Shown here: in pieces, positions 54,124 to 63,580 of the stretch | How positions within the stretch are numbered: position 1 is the first letter of the stretch | How the letters are laid out: every line of letters begins with the position of its first letter | NCBI RefSeq assembly: GCF_024197615.1 | Contig: NZ_JAKUKE010000003.1 | Coordinates: 465,192-529,191 of the forward strand | DNA: 64,000 nucleotides | Source of the DNA: Desulfuromonas sp. KJ2020 | GTDB lineage: Bacteria > Desulfobacterota > Desulfuromonadia > Desulfuromonadales > SZUA-540 | Reading direction: 5' to 3' | Translations under genes and position numbers: made by a program | The notes under the pieces: generated by a model | Told to the model about the DNA's origin: nothing | The model's database searches: none | The model's input: the letters and a program-made list of their open reading frames with translations, nothing else

Positions 54124-55650
54124 ATGAAGACTATAAAGAAAAATGAATCGATGCCATTTTACCGGGCCTTTGAAGAACTGTTTCGTGGCCCGAGCGCCGT
54201 GATTAAAAAACGGCTCGAAGTCTACCTGCCTTTTGTCCAACCTCTACTCAACCATCACCAGCCGGCGAAAATCCTTGATCTGGGGTGTGGCAGGGGGGAG
54301 TGGCTGGAGTTGATGCGTGAGAACGGATTCGAAGTTGAGGGCATCGATCTGGACAATGGGATGTTGCAGGCCTGTGTTCAGCTCGAGCTGCCGGTCATTC
54401 AGGGTGATGCGATTGAGCTTCTAAAAAAAAAGGCTGACGCCTCATGTTCTGTCATAAGTGCTTTTCATGTGGTTGAGCATATTTCGTTTGAGCAGGTCAA
54501 CGAACTAGTAGCGGAGGCGCTGCGAGTACTCAAGCCAGGAGGATTGCTGATTCTTGAAACCCCCAATCCCGAAAATCTGGTGGTAGCCACCTCAAACTTT
54601 TATCTTGACCCCACCCACAAGCGGCCCATCCCCCCCCAGTTGTTGGCCTTCACCCTTAAGCATGACGGGTTCAAGCGGACCAAGATTTTACGACTGCAAG
54701 AATCAGAAAAACTTTTGAATGATTCAAACCCAAGCCTGATAGAGGTTTTGTCTGGTGCTAGCCCTGATTACGCCGTCGTCGCGCAAAAAGAAGGGCCAGC
54801 TCCAATATTCGAGGCGACGAACGGCGCCTTTGCAGCCGAATACGGGTTGAGCATGGAAACACTGGCACAGCGATATGAGGAGCAGACCATAAAAAAAACC
54901 GATCAGTCCCAGGTTCGTGACGCTGAGCTGCTTGAAAAGCTGGGCCAGGCGCTGGCAACCGTACAACAGGCCCAAGCGTTGGCACAGCAAGCCGAAGTCC
55001 GCGCCTTGCAGGCTCAGAACAGGGCCGAGCAGGCCACGCTTCGGAATGAGGAAATACAGCGGCAGCTGGAAGAAGCCCTTGCGGCAGTGCAACAGGCACA
55101 AGCTCATTCCCATGCGAGTGAAGCAGAACTCGACAAGACAAAGCAGGAGCTGCATCAGGTTCATCAGGCGAACCATCACCACTTGCAACTGGCCGAAGCA
55201 AGGCAACAACAGATTGAGGCCCTGCTTAAAAGCAAGTCGTGGCGTCTCACCTGGCCTTTACGCCAGATCATGCAAGGGGTCAAATGGGCTGGCCGATTGC
55301 CTGTTCGCTTGAGTAAGGACCTGCTGCGGCTTTTGCTTAAGGTGGCAGTCCAAGGAGTGCTGCAACGGCAGACATGGCGAGTAAAACTGAAAGGTTGGTT
55401 GCAGAAGTATCCAAGACTGTACGCCCGCCTCAGACAATTTGCGCTTTATTATGGGTTAATCGATACCTCTGGGGGCGGTGATTTATCCTTTGTTTCCCCG
55501 GCATTGAAGACAACACACGAGATGCAGGCCAATTTACCATCGGGGCAGGGAAACAACTCTCAGGGGCTGGACACACTCTCGCCCCATGCCAGGCAAATTT
55601 ACCATGATTTGAAAGCGGCCATGGATCAGCACCGGAAGGGGAGCAACTGA
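54124..55650 (+). CDS. methyltransferase with long coiled coil, WbdD-like chain terminator candidate
   Basis: 508 residues. SAM-dependent class I methyltransferase (about 45-240): ILDLGCGRGEWLELM, VEGIDLDNGML, SAFHVVEHIS and PGGLLILETPNP. Residues about 251-369 are an Ala/Gln/Glu-rich coiled coil, then SKSWRLTWPLRQIM and a basic amphipathic helix region likely to bind the membrane. This is the plan of WbdD, the O-chain terminator and molecular ruler of E. coli O8/O9a, but without its kinase domain. It shares one base with the next start. The gene holds A9, C8 and A8 runs. Confidence 0.8.
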   Translation: MKTIKKNESMPFYRAFEELFRGPSAVIKKRLEVYLPFVQPLLNHHQPAKILDLGCGRGEWLELMRENGFEVEGIDLDNGMLQACVQLELPVIQGDAIELLKKKADASCSVISAFHVVEHISFEQVNELVAEALRVLKPGGLLILETPNPENLVVATSNFYLDPTHKRPIPPQLLAFTLKHDGFKRTKILRLQESEKLLNDSNPSLIEVLSGASPDYAVVAQKEGPAPIFEATNGAFAAEYGLSMETLAQRYEEQTIKKTDQSQVRDAELLEKLGQALATVQQAQALAQQAEVRALQAQNRAEQATLRNEEIQRQLEEALAAVQQAQAHSHASEAELDKTKQELHQVHQANHHHLQLAEARQQQIEALLKSKSWRLTWPLRQIMQGVKWAGRLPVRLSKDLLRLLLKVAVQGVLQRQTWRVKLKGWLQKYPRLYARLRQFALYYGLIDTSGGGDLSFVSPALKTTHEMQANLPSGQGNNSQGLDTLSPHARQIYHDLKAAMDQHRKGSN

Positions 55651-58600
55651 TGCGTATCGTTATTGATATGCAGGGTGCGCAAACCGAAAGCCGTTTTCGC
55701 GGCATCGGCCGCTATACGATGTCGTTTGCCCAAGCCGTGGTCCGCAATCGCGGTGAGCATGAAGTTATACTGGCGCTTTCCGGATTGTTCCCCGACACCA
55801 TCGAACCGATCCGCGCCGCCTTCGACGGCCTGCTGCCGCAGCACAATATTCGCGTCTGGCAGGCTCCCGGCCCGGTGCGGGAAGAACATCTCGGTAACGA
55901 CAGCCGTCGAAAGGTCGCAGAACTGCTTCGTGAAGCCTTCTTGGCCAGCCTGCATCCCGATGTGATTCATATCAGCAGTCTGTTTGAAGGTTACGTAGAC
56001 GATGCTGTCACCAGCATCGGTCGTTTCGACACCGCCACGCCGGTGAGTCTCATTCTCTATGACCTCATTCCGCTGCTCAATCCTGATCACTACCTCAAGC
56101 CCAATCCGCGTTACGAAAAATATTATTCGCAAAAAGTGGAGTATCTCCGTCGCGCGGCAAAGTGTCTGGCTATATCCAACTTCAGCCGGGAAGAAGGGCT
56201 TGAAGCGCTAGGTGTTGATAGCGACAGAATGATAACTATCTCCACGGCCATTGACGCGCATTTCCAGCCCCGCACGATTGAGGAAGCAACGGCTGACCAG
56301 CTTCGGCAAAAATTTGGCATCAGCCGCCCCTTTGTCCTCTATACCGGTGGCGCCGACGAACGCAAAAACCTGCCGCGCCTTATTCAAGCCTACGCCGCCC
56401 TTCCCATGGACCTGCGTACCTCTCATCAGCTCGTGTTCGCCGGCAAAATGCCCACTGGTGATGTGGTGAGGTTCCAACAGGTTGCTCGGTCTGCTGGGTT
56501 GAAAACGGACGAACTGCTCTTTACCGGCTATGTGACTGAAGACGAACTTGTTCAACTTTACAACCTCTGCCGGCTTTATGTCTTCCCCTCCTGGCACGAA
56601 GGCTTCGGCCTGCCGGCGCTGGAGGCGATGGCTTGTGGCGCCTCGGTGATTGGCGCCAATACCAGCAGCTTGCCTGAAGTGATCGGCTTGGATGAAGCGC
56701 TTTTCGATCCTTTCGATGTTGCTGACATCTCCCAGCTATTGGCTAAGGGTTTAAATGACCAAGCGTTCAGGGCCAGACTGCGTGAGCACGGCTTGCAGCA
56801 AGCCAAGAATTTTTCCTGGGATGAAACGGCCAAACGGGCTTTTGCTGCGTGGGAAACGTTGCTGCATACCCAAGCAGGACAAGCCTCCAATAGTCCGCTT
56901 CCCGGTCATAAGCCGAGACTCGCTTTCGTTTCACCGATGCCGCCCGAGCGTAGCGGCATCGCCGACTACAGTGCGGAGCTTCTGCCAGTCCTGGCCGAAT
57001 ATTACGACATTGAACTTGTGGTCGCACAGGAGCGAGTTGATGCCTCTTGGGGCAGCCGTCACGGCAAGATACGTGATGTATCGTGGCTGCGTAACCATGC
57101 CGGCGAGATCGATCGCGTACTCTACCAGATTGGCAACTCCCCTTTCCATAGGCATATGCTTTCCTTGCTGGTGGAAATTCCCGGAACGGTGGTACTGCAC
57201 GATTTTTTCATGAGTGGCTTGATGGCTTGGATGGAACTTCATGGTAATGAAGAACACGCATGGATGAATTCACTTTATGTCTCGCACGGCTATGGTGCCA
57301 TACGCGATCGTTACCAAGAAGCGGACGAAGCAAAGCGCAAATACCCGGTTAATTGGCATATTTTACAAAACGCCCAAGGGGTGATTGTCCACTCCGAATA
57401 CTCCCGTAACCTGGCGCGGCAATGGTATGGAAATCATCATAAGATCGAATGGGAAATTATTCCCCTGCTTAGGTCTCCGGCGAGTGTAATTGACAAGGAG
57501 GCAGCGCGAAAGCAACTCGGCATCGGTGATCACGATTTTGTTGTGTGCAGCTTCGGCTTCCTGGATGCAACCAAGCTGAACCACAGTCTCCTCAAGGCTT
57601 GGCTGGAAAGCAAGCTGGGCAGCGATAACCAGTGTCACTTAGTTTTTGTAGGTGAAAACCAAGGTGGTGACTACGGCGCAAACCTGTTGAAAGCTATCCG
57701 CACCAGTGGTTGCTCAAACCGTATTCGCATCACGGGTTTTGCTTCACTCGATATGTACCGGCGCTATCTTGCTGCTGCCGATCTGTCAGTGCAATTACGC
57801 ACCCACTCAAGGGGCGAAACCTCAGCTGCCGTTTTGGATTGCATGAATCATGCGTTGCCGCTCATCGTCAACGCCAACGGTTCGATAACGGAAGTTGATC
57901 CCGAAGCTGTGTGGATGTTGCCGGACGAATTTGACGATAGGGATCTTGTCGATGCTCTGGAAGCCTTATGGCACGATCCGGTACGTAGACGATCTCTAGG
58001 CGACCGGGCGCAAGCAATCATCCTCGACCGCCATGCTCCAGCAACATGTGCCAAACACTATGCAACCGCCATCGAACGCTTCCATAGGCACTTTGAATTT
58101 TCCACGCCTGGCCTTATTAAGGCCATCGCAAATCAGGTGTCATTTGTCCCCGATGATGGAACCCTGATCCGACTATCGCAATCCATAGCGACAACTCTAC
58201 CAGTCTCCCAACCTGCCAGGAGATTATTCCTGGATGTGACTGCTACATGTAGCAATGACCTTAAGACTGGTATCGAGCGCGTCGCACGGGCTCTTTTATT
58301 GGCGTTACTGGACTCTCCCCCAACAGGCTATCGCATTGAACCCGTGTATCTCAGTAATGCTGGTGGCGAGTGGCATTATTGCCACGCGCGGGGCTACACG
58401 TTGGGGCTCTTGGGTTGTCCGGTGACCATGTTGAAGGATGAACCCATAGCACCCCAAAACGGTGACTTGTTGCTCAGTTTGGACATTTCTGGTGAGAAAC
58501 TGATTCAGGCGGAACAGGCCGGGGTTTTTGAGGGTTATAGGAAAAAAGGTGTCTTAGTTTATTCTGTTGTGTTTGACTTGCTGCCGCTTCTTATGCCGCA

Positions 58601-59399
58601 TGTTTTTCCTCCAGGGGCAGATAAAAATCATGCAAGGTGGCTACGTTCAATTTCAACGTTTGATGGCGCTATCTGTATTTCAAAAACTGTTGCGGAGAAT
58701 CTCGCCGATTGGTATGTGGAAACGGGCATAGATTGGCAAGGTAGACGCCCTTTTCAAATTATGTCATGGCCTTTGGGGGCTGATGTTTCCAATTCTGCGC
58801 CCAGCACTGGGTTGCCTGATAATGCTGTTAGTTTATTCAAACAGCTAACCTCTCGCCCCAGTTTTTTGATGGTAGGGACTATTGAACCGCGTAAGGGATA
58901 TTTGCAGACCATTGCGGCCTTTAGCAATCTTTGGGAAGAAGGGGCTGATATCAACCTTGTCATCGTTGGCAAGGAGGGCTGGAAAAACCTGCCTAGTGGA
59001 ATGCGCCGAGACATTCCTCAAACTATTGAATGTCTCCGTTTTCATCCTGAATTGAATAAACGCTTGTTCTGGCTCGAAGGGATCAGCGATGAATATCTGG
59101 AAAAAGTCTACGCCATTTGCACATGCCTGATTGCCGCGTCTTACGGCGAAGGTTTCGGTTTACCCTTAATAGAGGCCGCCCAACACAAGCTCCCAATCAT
59201 TGCAAGGGATATTCCTGTGTTCCGAGAGGTGGCTGGTGAACATGCTTTCTACTTCGCTAATGAGAAAGATTCCATCGTAATATCTAAGGCAATTATAAAG
59301 TGGTTGGATCTATACAGGACAAAAAATCAGCCCAAATCTGATAAAATGCGTTGGTTCACTTGGAAGGAAAGCGCTAGTCAATTGACAAAACTTTTTTAA
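55650..59399 (+). CDS. triple-domain family 4 glycosyltransferase
   Basis: 1249 residues with three GT-B units: about 1-405 (RIVIDMQGAQTESRFRGIGRY; YTGGADERKNLPRLIQAYAA; HEGFGLPALEAMACGASVI), about 420-815 (RLAFVSPMPPERSGIADYSAEL; CSFGFLDATKLNHSLLKAW) and about 850-1249 (RRLFLDVTATCSNDLKTGIE; VGTIEPRKGYLQTIAAF; YGEGFGLPLIEAAQHKLPII). Unit 2 lacks a clear EGFGLP box (RGETSAAVLDCMNHALPLI instead). Likely a polymerase of the O-chain repeat, like WbdA/MtfB. GC falls near 58.5 kb, inside unit 3. Confidence 0.88.
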   Translation: MRIVIDMQGAQTESRFRGIGRYTMSFAQAVVRNRGEHEVILALSGLFPDTIEPIRAAFDGLLPQHNIRVWQAPGPVREEHLGNDSRRKVAELLREAFLASLHPDVIHISSLFEGYVDDAVTSIGRFDTATPVSLILYDLIPLLNPDHYLKPNPRYEKYYSQKVEYLRRAAKCLAISNFSREEGLEALGVDSDRMITISTAIDAHFQPRTIEEATADQLRQKFGISRPFVLYTGGADERKNLPRLIQAYAALPMDLRTSHQLVFAGKMPTGDVVRFQQVARSAGLKTDELLFTGYVTEDELVQLYNLCRLYVFPSWHEGFGLPALEAMACGASVIGANTSSLPEVIGLDEALFDPFDVADISQLLAKGLNDQAFRARLREHGLQQAKNFSWDETAKRAFAAWETLLHTQAGQASNSPLPGHKPRLAFVSPMPPERSGIADYSAELLPVLAEYYDIELVVAQERVDASWGSRHGKIRDVSWLRNHAGEIDRVLYQIGNSPFHRHMLSLLVEIPGTVVLHDFFMSGLMAWMELHGNEEHAWMNSLYVSHGYGAIRDRYQEADEAKRKYPVNWHILQNAQGVIVHSEYSRNLARQWYGNHHKIEWEIIPLLRSPASVIDKEAARKQLGIGDHDFVVCSFGFLDATKLNHSLLKAWLESKLGSDNQCHLVFVGENQGGDYGANLLKAIRTSGCSNRIRITGFASLDMYRRYLAAADLSVQLRTHSRGETSAAVLDCMNHALPLIVNANGSITEVDPEAVWMLPDEFDDRDLVDALEALWHDPVRRRSLGDRAQAIILDRHAPATCAKHYATAIERFHRHFEFSTPGLIKAIANQVSFVPDDGTLIRLSQSIATTLPVSQPARRLFLDVTATCSNDLKTGIERVARALLLALLDSPPTGYRIEPVYLSNAGGEWHYCHARGYTLGLLGCPVTMLKDEPIAPQNGDLLLSLDISGEKLIQAEQAGVFEGYRKKGVLVYSVVFDLLPLLMPHVFPPGADKNHARWLRSISTFDGAICISKTVAENLADWYVETGIDWQGRRPFQIMSWPLGADVSNSAPSTGLPDNAVSLFKQLTSRPSFLMVGTIEPRKGYLQTIAAFSNLWEEGADINLVIVGKEGWKNLPSGMRRDIPQTIECLRFHPELNKRLFWLEGISDEYLEKVYAICTCLIAASYGEGFGLPLIEAAQHKLPIIARDIPVFREVAGEHAFYFANEKDSIVISKAIIKWLDLYRTKNQPKSDKMRWFTWKESASQLTKLF

Positions 59400-59427
59400 G
59401 TTTGGGAATAATAAATTAGGAGGCCCA

Positions 59428-60642
59428 GTGGAAAAAAAAATAAAGATTGCTGACAGAGATTATATCGTGTCATCAGACGATAACTATCTTAATGCAGTGG
59501 GCAGTGTTTTTGAACCATATATGGTTAAATTGTTCCAATCTGTTGTTGGTCCTGACGATGTTGTAGCTGACATTGGCGGTAATATAGGACTAACGGCGAT
59601 ACTTTTTTCAACCTTGGCCAAATATGTTTATGCTTTTGAACCAAGTTCAACAACGTTTAATATTTTGAAAAATAATATAGCTCGTACTGGTTTCACAAAT
59701 ATTGAAGCCATCAACCTTGGGCTTGGGGTTGAAAAACAGTCTGTGACACTTACCTTTGCTAAAAACAACCGATCAGGTGGATATGTCAGTAACAAGATCA
59801 TGCCCGAAGGTGGACATATCACAGAGACTGTCAATATTGAGACTCTCGACGATTATTTCGAAACCAAGCGGCCAATACCAACATTTTTAAAAATAGATGT
59901 AGAGGGTTTTGAAAAGAACGTCATAGAAGGTGGGGGGAAATTAATAAAAAAATATCAACCAACAGTTGTTATGGAAATGAATCATTTTTGCCTTGATGTG
60001 TTGCAACGTATTACTATCCCTGACTTTTTAGATTTTATGAGAGGGGTATTTCCTTATTTGTATGCTGTCGATTCGGACAATATGTCAGTCGTTAATCTTC
60101 ATGTGCCTGATCAGGCATATATGGTTATGTATGAACACGTGGTTAATAGAAGATATCCAAATATTGTCGGTTTTTTTAAAAAAGAAATAAAAGAAAAGTT
60201 GAAAAAATTAGTTTTAGTTGAAGAGCGATCAATAGGTAAAAAGCTTTTTGAAACACCGGAAGTTCAGGAACCTTTAGGTTCAATTATTTCTAAAAATGTC
60301 ATGAAATTACCTTTATTGCTTAACCCTGGTGAAGTATTTTTAATTGACCTTGAATTGCGCAACTCCAGTAAAGAAAAATGGTATAGCTATGGGTCTAAAC
60401 CTATTTTTATCAGTTACCACTGGTATAAAACAGAAGGTGATACTGTAATTTATGATGGAGTTCGGTCTGTTTTATCAAAAGAATTTATCGCGCCATCAAC
60501 TTACTCGACTGAATGTGCAAAAATTATCGCTCCAACAGAAAAAGGGGAGTACAATCTCATTGTAACCCTAGTTCAAGAGGGTGTGTCCTGGCTTGAATCA
60601 AGGGGCTTTGAACCAGTTATGATAAAAACTATTGTCAGTTAA
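59428..60642 (+). CDS. FkbM family methyltransferase with C-terminal beta domain
   Basis: 404 residues from a GTG at 59428 (AGGAGG upstream), very AT-rich. Methyltransferase core about 40-205: DVVADIGGNIGLTAILFSTL, VYAFEPSSTTFNILKNNI, LKIDVEGFEKNVIEGG. Residues about 280-404 form an Ig-like beta domain (LNPGEVFLIDLELRNSS, ISYHWYKTEGDTVIYDG, KGEYNLIVTLVQEGVSWLES) of a kind found in saccharide-modifying proteins. It may O-methylate a sugar in the O-chain. The second to fourth codons lie in an A9 run. Confidence 0.85.
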   Translation: MEKKIKIADRDYIVSSDDNYLNAVGSVFEPYMVKLFQSVVGPDDVVADIGGNIGLTAILFSTLAKYVYAFEPSSTTFNILKNNIARTGFTNIEAINLGLGVEKQSVTLTFAKNNRSGGYVSNKIMPEGGHITETVNIETLDDYFETKRPIPTFLKIDVEGFEKNVIEGGGKLIKKYQPTVVMEMNHFCLDVLQRITIPDFLDFMRGVFPYLYAVDSDNMSVVNLHVPDQAYMVMYEHVVNRRYPNIVGFFKKEIKEKLKKLVLVEERSIGKKLFETPEVQEPLGSIISKNVMKLPLLLNPGEVFLIDLELRNSSKEKWYSYGSKPIFISYHWYKTEGDTVIYDGVRSVLSKEFIAPSTYSTECAKIIAPTEKGEYNLIVTLVQEGVSWLESRGFEPVMIKTIVS

Positions 60643-60673
60643 TCGTTGTTCTTTGTTAATTATTTAAATCCTT

Positions 60674-60681
60674 GGGGGGGG
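60674..60681 (+). repeat. G8 tract directly before start codon
   Basis: Eight G residues end one base before ATG 60683. They double as the ribosome binding site, and tract length would change its spacing or strength. Confidence 0.8.
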
Positions 60682-60682
60682 A

Positions 60683-61636
60683 ATGCGGGTTTCTAATAGA
60701 AAAAGAGTCTTGGTGACAGGTGGCGCAGGATTTTTAGGCTCGCATCTGTGCGAGAGGCTGCTCTTGGACGGTTGCGATGTACTCTGTGTTGATAATTTTT
60801 ATAGTGGAACTAAGGACAATGTCACCCATTTAATAGGAAATCCACACTTTGAATTGATGCGCCATGACGTCACCTTTCCTCTTTATATTGAGGTAGACGA
60901 AATCTACAATTTGGCCTGTCCAGCATCGCCTATCCATTATCAATGGGATCCAGTGCAGACGACCAAGACAAGTGTTCATGGGGCCATTAATATGCTGGGC
61001 CTTGCTAAGCGTACTAAGGCCAAAATTCTTCAGGCGTCGACCAGCGAGGTGTATGGCGATCCAGAGGTTCATCCTCAACAGGAGAGTTATTGGGGGCATG
61101 TCAACCCAATAGGAATACGCTCCTGCTATGACGAAGGCAAACGTTGTGCGGAGACATTATTTTTCGACTATCGTCGACAGCACGACCTAGGGATAAAGGT
61201 AGTTAGAATTTTTAACACTTACGGGCCTCGGATGCACCCTAATGACGGACGGGTTGTGAGTAACTTTATTGTTCAGGCTCTCCGTGGCGAAAATATCACT
61301 ATCTATGGTGATGGTTCTCAGACCCGCAGTTTTTGCTATGTGGATGATCTTATTGAGGGTTTTGTACGGATGATGGCCACATCCCATGAAATCACCGGAC
61401 CATTCAATATGGGTAACCCTGTTGAGTTCACTATCAAAGGGCTTGCAGAGACTGTGCTTAATCTAGTCGGCGGGCCTTCAAAATTAGTTTTTAAACCTTT
61501 ACCTCAGGATGATCCGAAACAAAGGCAGCCTGATATTTCTTTGGTTAGAGCAAAACTGGGCTGGGAACCAAAAATACCTTTGGAAGAGGGTCTCGACCAG
61601 ACTGTTAATTACTTTCGGAGATTCCTTGGGATATGA
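60683..61636 (+). CDS. UDP-glucuronate decarboxylase (UDP-xylose synthase)
   Basis: 317 residues. Extended SDR with [31 protein letters not shown] (UXS signature), STSEVYGDP and [12 protein letters not shown] (YxxxK). It converts UDP-glucuronate to UDP-xylose. It overlaps the next gene by 4 nt, so xylose or a derivative is probably part of a surface glycan. Confidence 0.93.
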   Translation: MRVSNRKRVLVTGGAGFLGSHLCERLLLDGCDVLCVDNFYSGTKDNVTHLIGNPHFELMRHDVTFPLYIEVDEIYNLACPASPIHYQWDPVQTTKTSVHGAINMLGLAKRTKAKILQASTSEVYGDPEVHPQQESYWGHVNPIGIRSCYDEGKRCAETLFFDYRRQHDLGIKVVRIFNTYGPRMHPNDGRVVSNFIVQALRGENITIYGDGSQTRSFCYVDDLIEGFVRMMATSHEITGPFNMGNPVEFTIKGLAETVLNLVGGPSKLVFKPLPQDDPKQRQPDISLVRAKLGWEPKIPLEEGLDQTVNYFRRFLGI

Positions 61637-62598
61637 ACCTGAATCATCACTCTTTAGTTATAGTTACGCCTGTTTACGAAGACGTGGAGGCCAGCACCCG
61701 CTTGTTCAGTGAATTGGCCATGCAGTTCAGGGGAAACGTTTTTGTTGTGGCTGTGGATGACGGCTCCGTCAAAGAACCGCTGGACACCTTAGGTCTGGAT
61801 AAGGCTGCGGTTGACGGGGTTGTTTTGAGGCTTCGTCGTAATGTCGGGCATCAACGCGCTATCGCCATTGGTCTGGGTTATGTGTCGGAACATATACGAG
61901 AAAATCAACGAGTCGTAGTTATGGATTCGGACGGTGAGGATTTACCATCGACGATTCCTGCTTTGCTGGAACAACTCGCACCTGAGGGGATTGACGTCGT
62001 AGTTGCACAGCGTAAAAGTAGAGTTGAAACCTTTAAATTTAAGGCATTTTATACTGTGTATAAACGCTTATTCAATCTGATGACTGGACGGTCGATCAGT
62101 TTCGGTAATTTTATGGCGCTTAAGCCTGGCGCATTAAAGCGTTTAGTGGTTATGCAAGAGTTATCGACACATGTTGCCGCTTCAGTCTTGGCATCGAAGC
62201 TGCGTGTTACAGTCTGCCCCCTGGATCGCGGACCGCGCTATGCTGGTCAATCAAAAATGAACTTTGTTGGCCTTGCATTGCACGGATTCAAGGGGCTGAT
62301 GGTTTTCGCTGAAGATGTTTTAGTCCGTGTAGGTATTGCGTGTGCATTAATCGCTGGGATTTCAGTAGTCGGCGCTCTAGCGGCAATTGTTCTCAAAATA
62401 ATTGGCTTTTCAACGCCGGGATGGTTTTCTATAGCCTTAGGTGTGCTTGTTTTAATGTTTTTGCAAACAGGGGCCGTAACATTGATGACTTTGATGTTAA
62501 CTGGGGTGGTGCGAGCTGGGTCAGTTACCACTGCGGTTGCTTATCATCAATTTGTTGAAAAGGTCTTGGTACCTGAAGGCAGCCCAGGTGAAGCATGA
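61633..62598 (+). CDS. GtrB/DPM1-like polyprenyl-phosphate glycosyltransferase
   Basis: 321 residues. GT2 domain: [45 protein letters not shown] and [12 protein letters not shown]. Two C-terminal membrane helices (about 235-260 and 270-300). Predicted to load a sugar on undecaprenyl phosphate. Overlaps the GtrA-like gene by 4 nt, the usual Gtr arrangement. Confidence 0.88.
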   Translation: MNLNHHSLVIVTPVYEDVEASTRLFSELAMQFRGNVFVVAVDDGSVKEPLDTLGLDKAAVDGVVLRLRRNVGHQRAIAIGLGYVSEHIRENQRVVVMDSDGEDLPSTIPALLEQLAPEGIDVVVAQRKSRVETFKFKAFYTVYKRLFNLMTGRSISFGNFMALKPGALKRLVVMQELSTHVAASVLASKLRVTVCPLDRGPRYAGQSKMNFVGLALHGFKGLMVFAEDVLVRVGIACALIAGISVVGALAAIVLKIIGFSTPGWFSIALGVLVLMFLQTGAVTLMTLMLTGVVRAGSVTTAVAYHQFVEKVLVPEGSPGEA

Positions 62599-62987
62599 AA
62601 CGGCATGTTTATGAACTGCTTCGCTATATTATAAATGGCCTTGCTGCAACTGCCGTTCATTTTGCTGCTCTCGCTTTTTGTTTTAGCATTTTAGGCATTC
62701 CTTCTGCGGGCCTTTCAAATCTTATCGCAGCCTTCTTTGGGATTACGACATCGTTTTTAGGTAGTCGTTATTTCGTCTTCCCTAAAACAAGTGAAGGTTT
62801 TGTTACGCAGGCACTTAAGTTCAGTGGGTTGTACGGTTTTATTGCGATTATTCATGGGGTAGTTCTGCTGATTTGGACGGACTGGATTGGGTTCGATTAT
62901 CGTTTGGGTTTCTTATTGGCAACAGCTATTCAGGTTTCTCTCAGTTACCTTGGAAATAAATTTCTAGTTTTCAGGATTGCAACATGA
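62595..62987 (+). CDS. GtrA-like flippase
   Basis: 130 residues, four predicted helices, as in GtrA. It starts YELLRYIINGLAATAVHFAAL and has FLGSRYFVFPKTSEG and LSYLGNKFLVF, which match the family. Predicted to flip the undecaprenyl-phosphate-linked sugar made by the neighbouring GtrB-like protein. Confidence 0.88.
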   Translation: MKRHVYELLRYIINGLAATAVHFAALAFCFSILGIPSAGLSNLIAAFFGITTSFLGSRYFVFPKTSEGFVTQALKFSGLYGFIAIIHGVVLLIWTDWIGFDYRLGFLLATAIQVSLSYLGNKFLVFRIAT

Positions 62988-63580
62988 AAGCCATTAAATT
63001 TGCAATTGCTTCCTTGATTTTTTTAATAATTTTACTCTGCGCCTATTATCTACACATAAAGTATTTTAAAGTAGATGTCGTATTTTATGCAGCGATTGTA
63101 GACGGCGTTTTTTCCGCCCTGACAGCAGCCTTGATTATTTGTTCTGTGAAAATATTCAATATTTTTTGTAAATTTGAGAAATTATTAATGGTGTTTGTTT
63201 GGTTATTGGTTGGTTACTCTTTTGCCATATCCGTACCTACAGTTATTGATAGATCTTTGTCATTTTATATCCTTGAAAAATTACAACAACGTGGTGGCGC
63301 AATCAAACAAGACGCTTTTGAGTGGATTTTTATTAATGAATATATGGTGGAGCACCGACTTATAGATGTAAGACTTACAGAACAACTCGAATCAGGGACA
63401 ATTGAAATAGTCAACGGGTGTGTAATTTTGACAGAAAAAGGGCGTTCGCTAGCTGGCTTCAGCCGATATTTCAGACAGCATTGGTTGCCTAGGAAGCGTT
63501 TGCTTATGGGGGAGTACTCCGATGATTTGACTGATCCCTTTTTGAATAGCCAACAAATCGAGGATTACAAATGCCAATAA
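62984..63580 (+). CDS. unknown membrane protein
   Basis: 198 residues, overlapping the gtrA-like gene by 4 nt. Three or four hydrophobic segments in the first 100 residues (AIKFAIASLIFLIILLCAYY; VFYAAIVDGVFSALTAALII; LLMVFVWLLVGYSF), then a soluble C-terminal part rich in charged residues. I do not recognise a family. The position suggests a part in the Gtr-type modification system. Confidence 0.6.
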   Translation: MKAIKFAIASLIFLIILLCAYYLHIKYFKVDVVFYAAIVDGVFSALTAALIICSVKIFNIFCKFEKLLMVFVWLLVGYSFAISVPTVIDRSLSFYILEKLQQRGGAIKQDAFEWIFINEYMVEHRLIDVRLTEQLESGTIEIVNGCVILTEKGRSLAGFSRYFRQHWLPRKRLLMGEYSDDLTDPFLNSQQIEDYKCQ

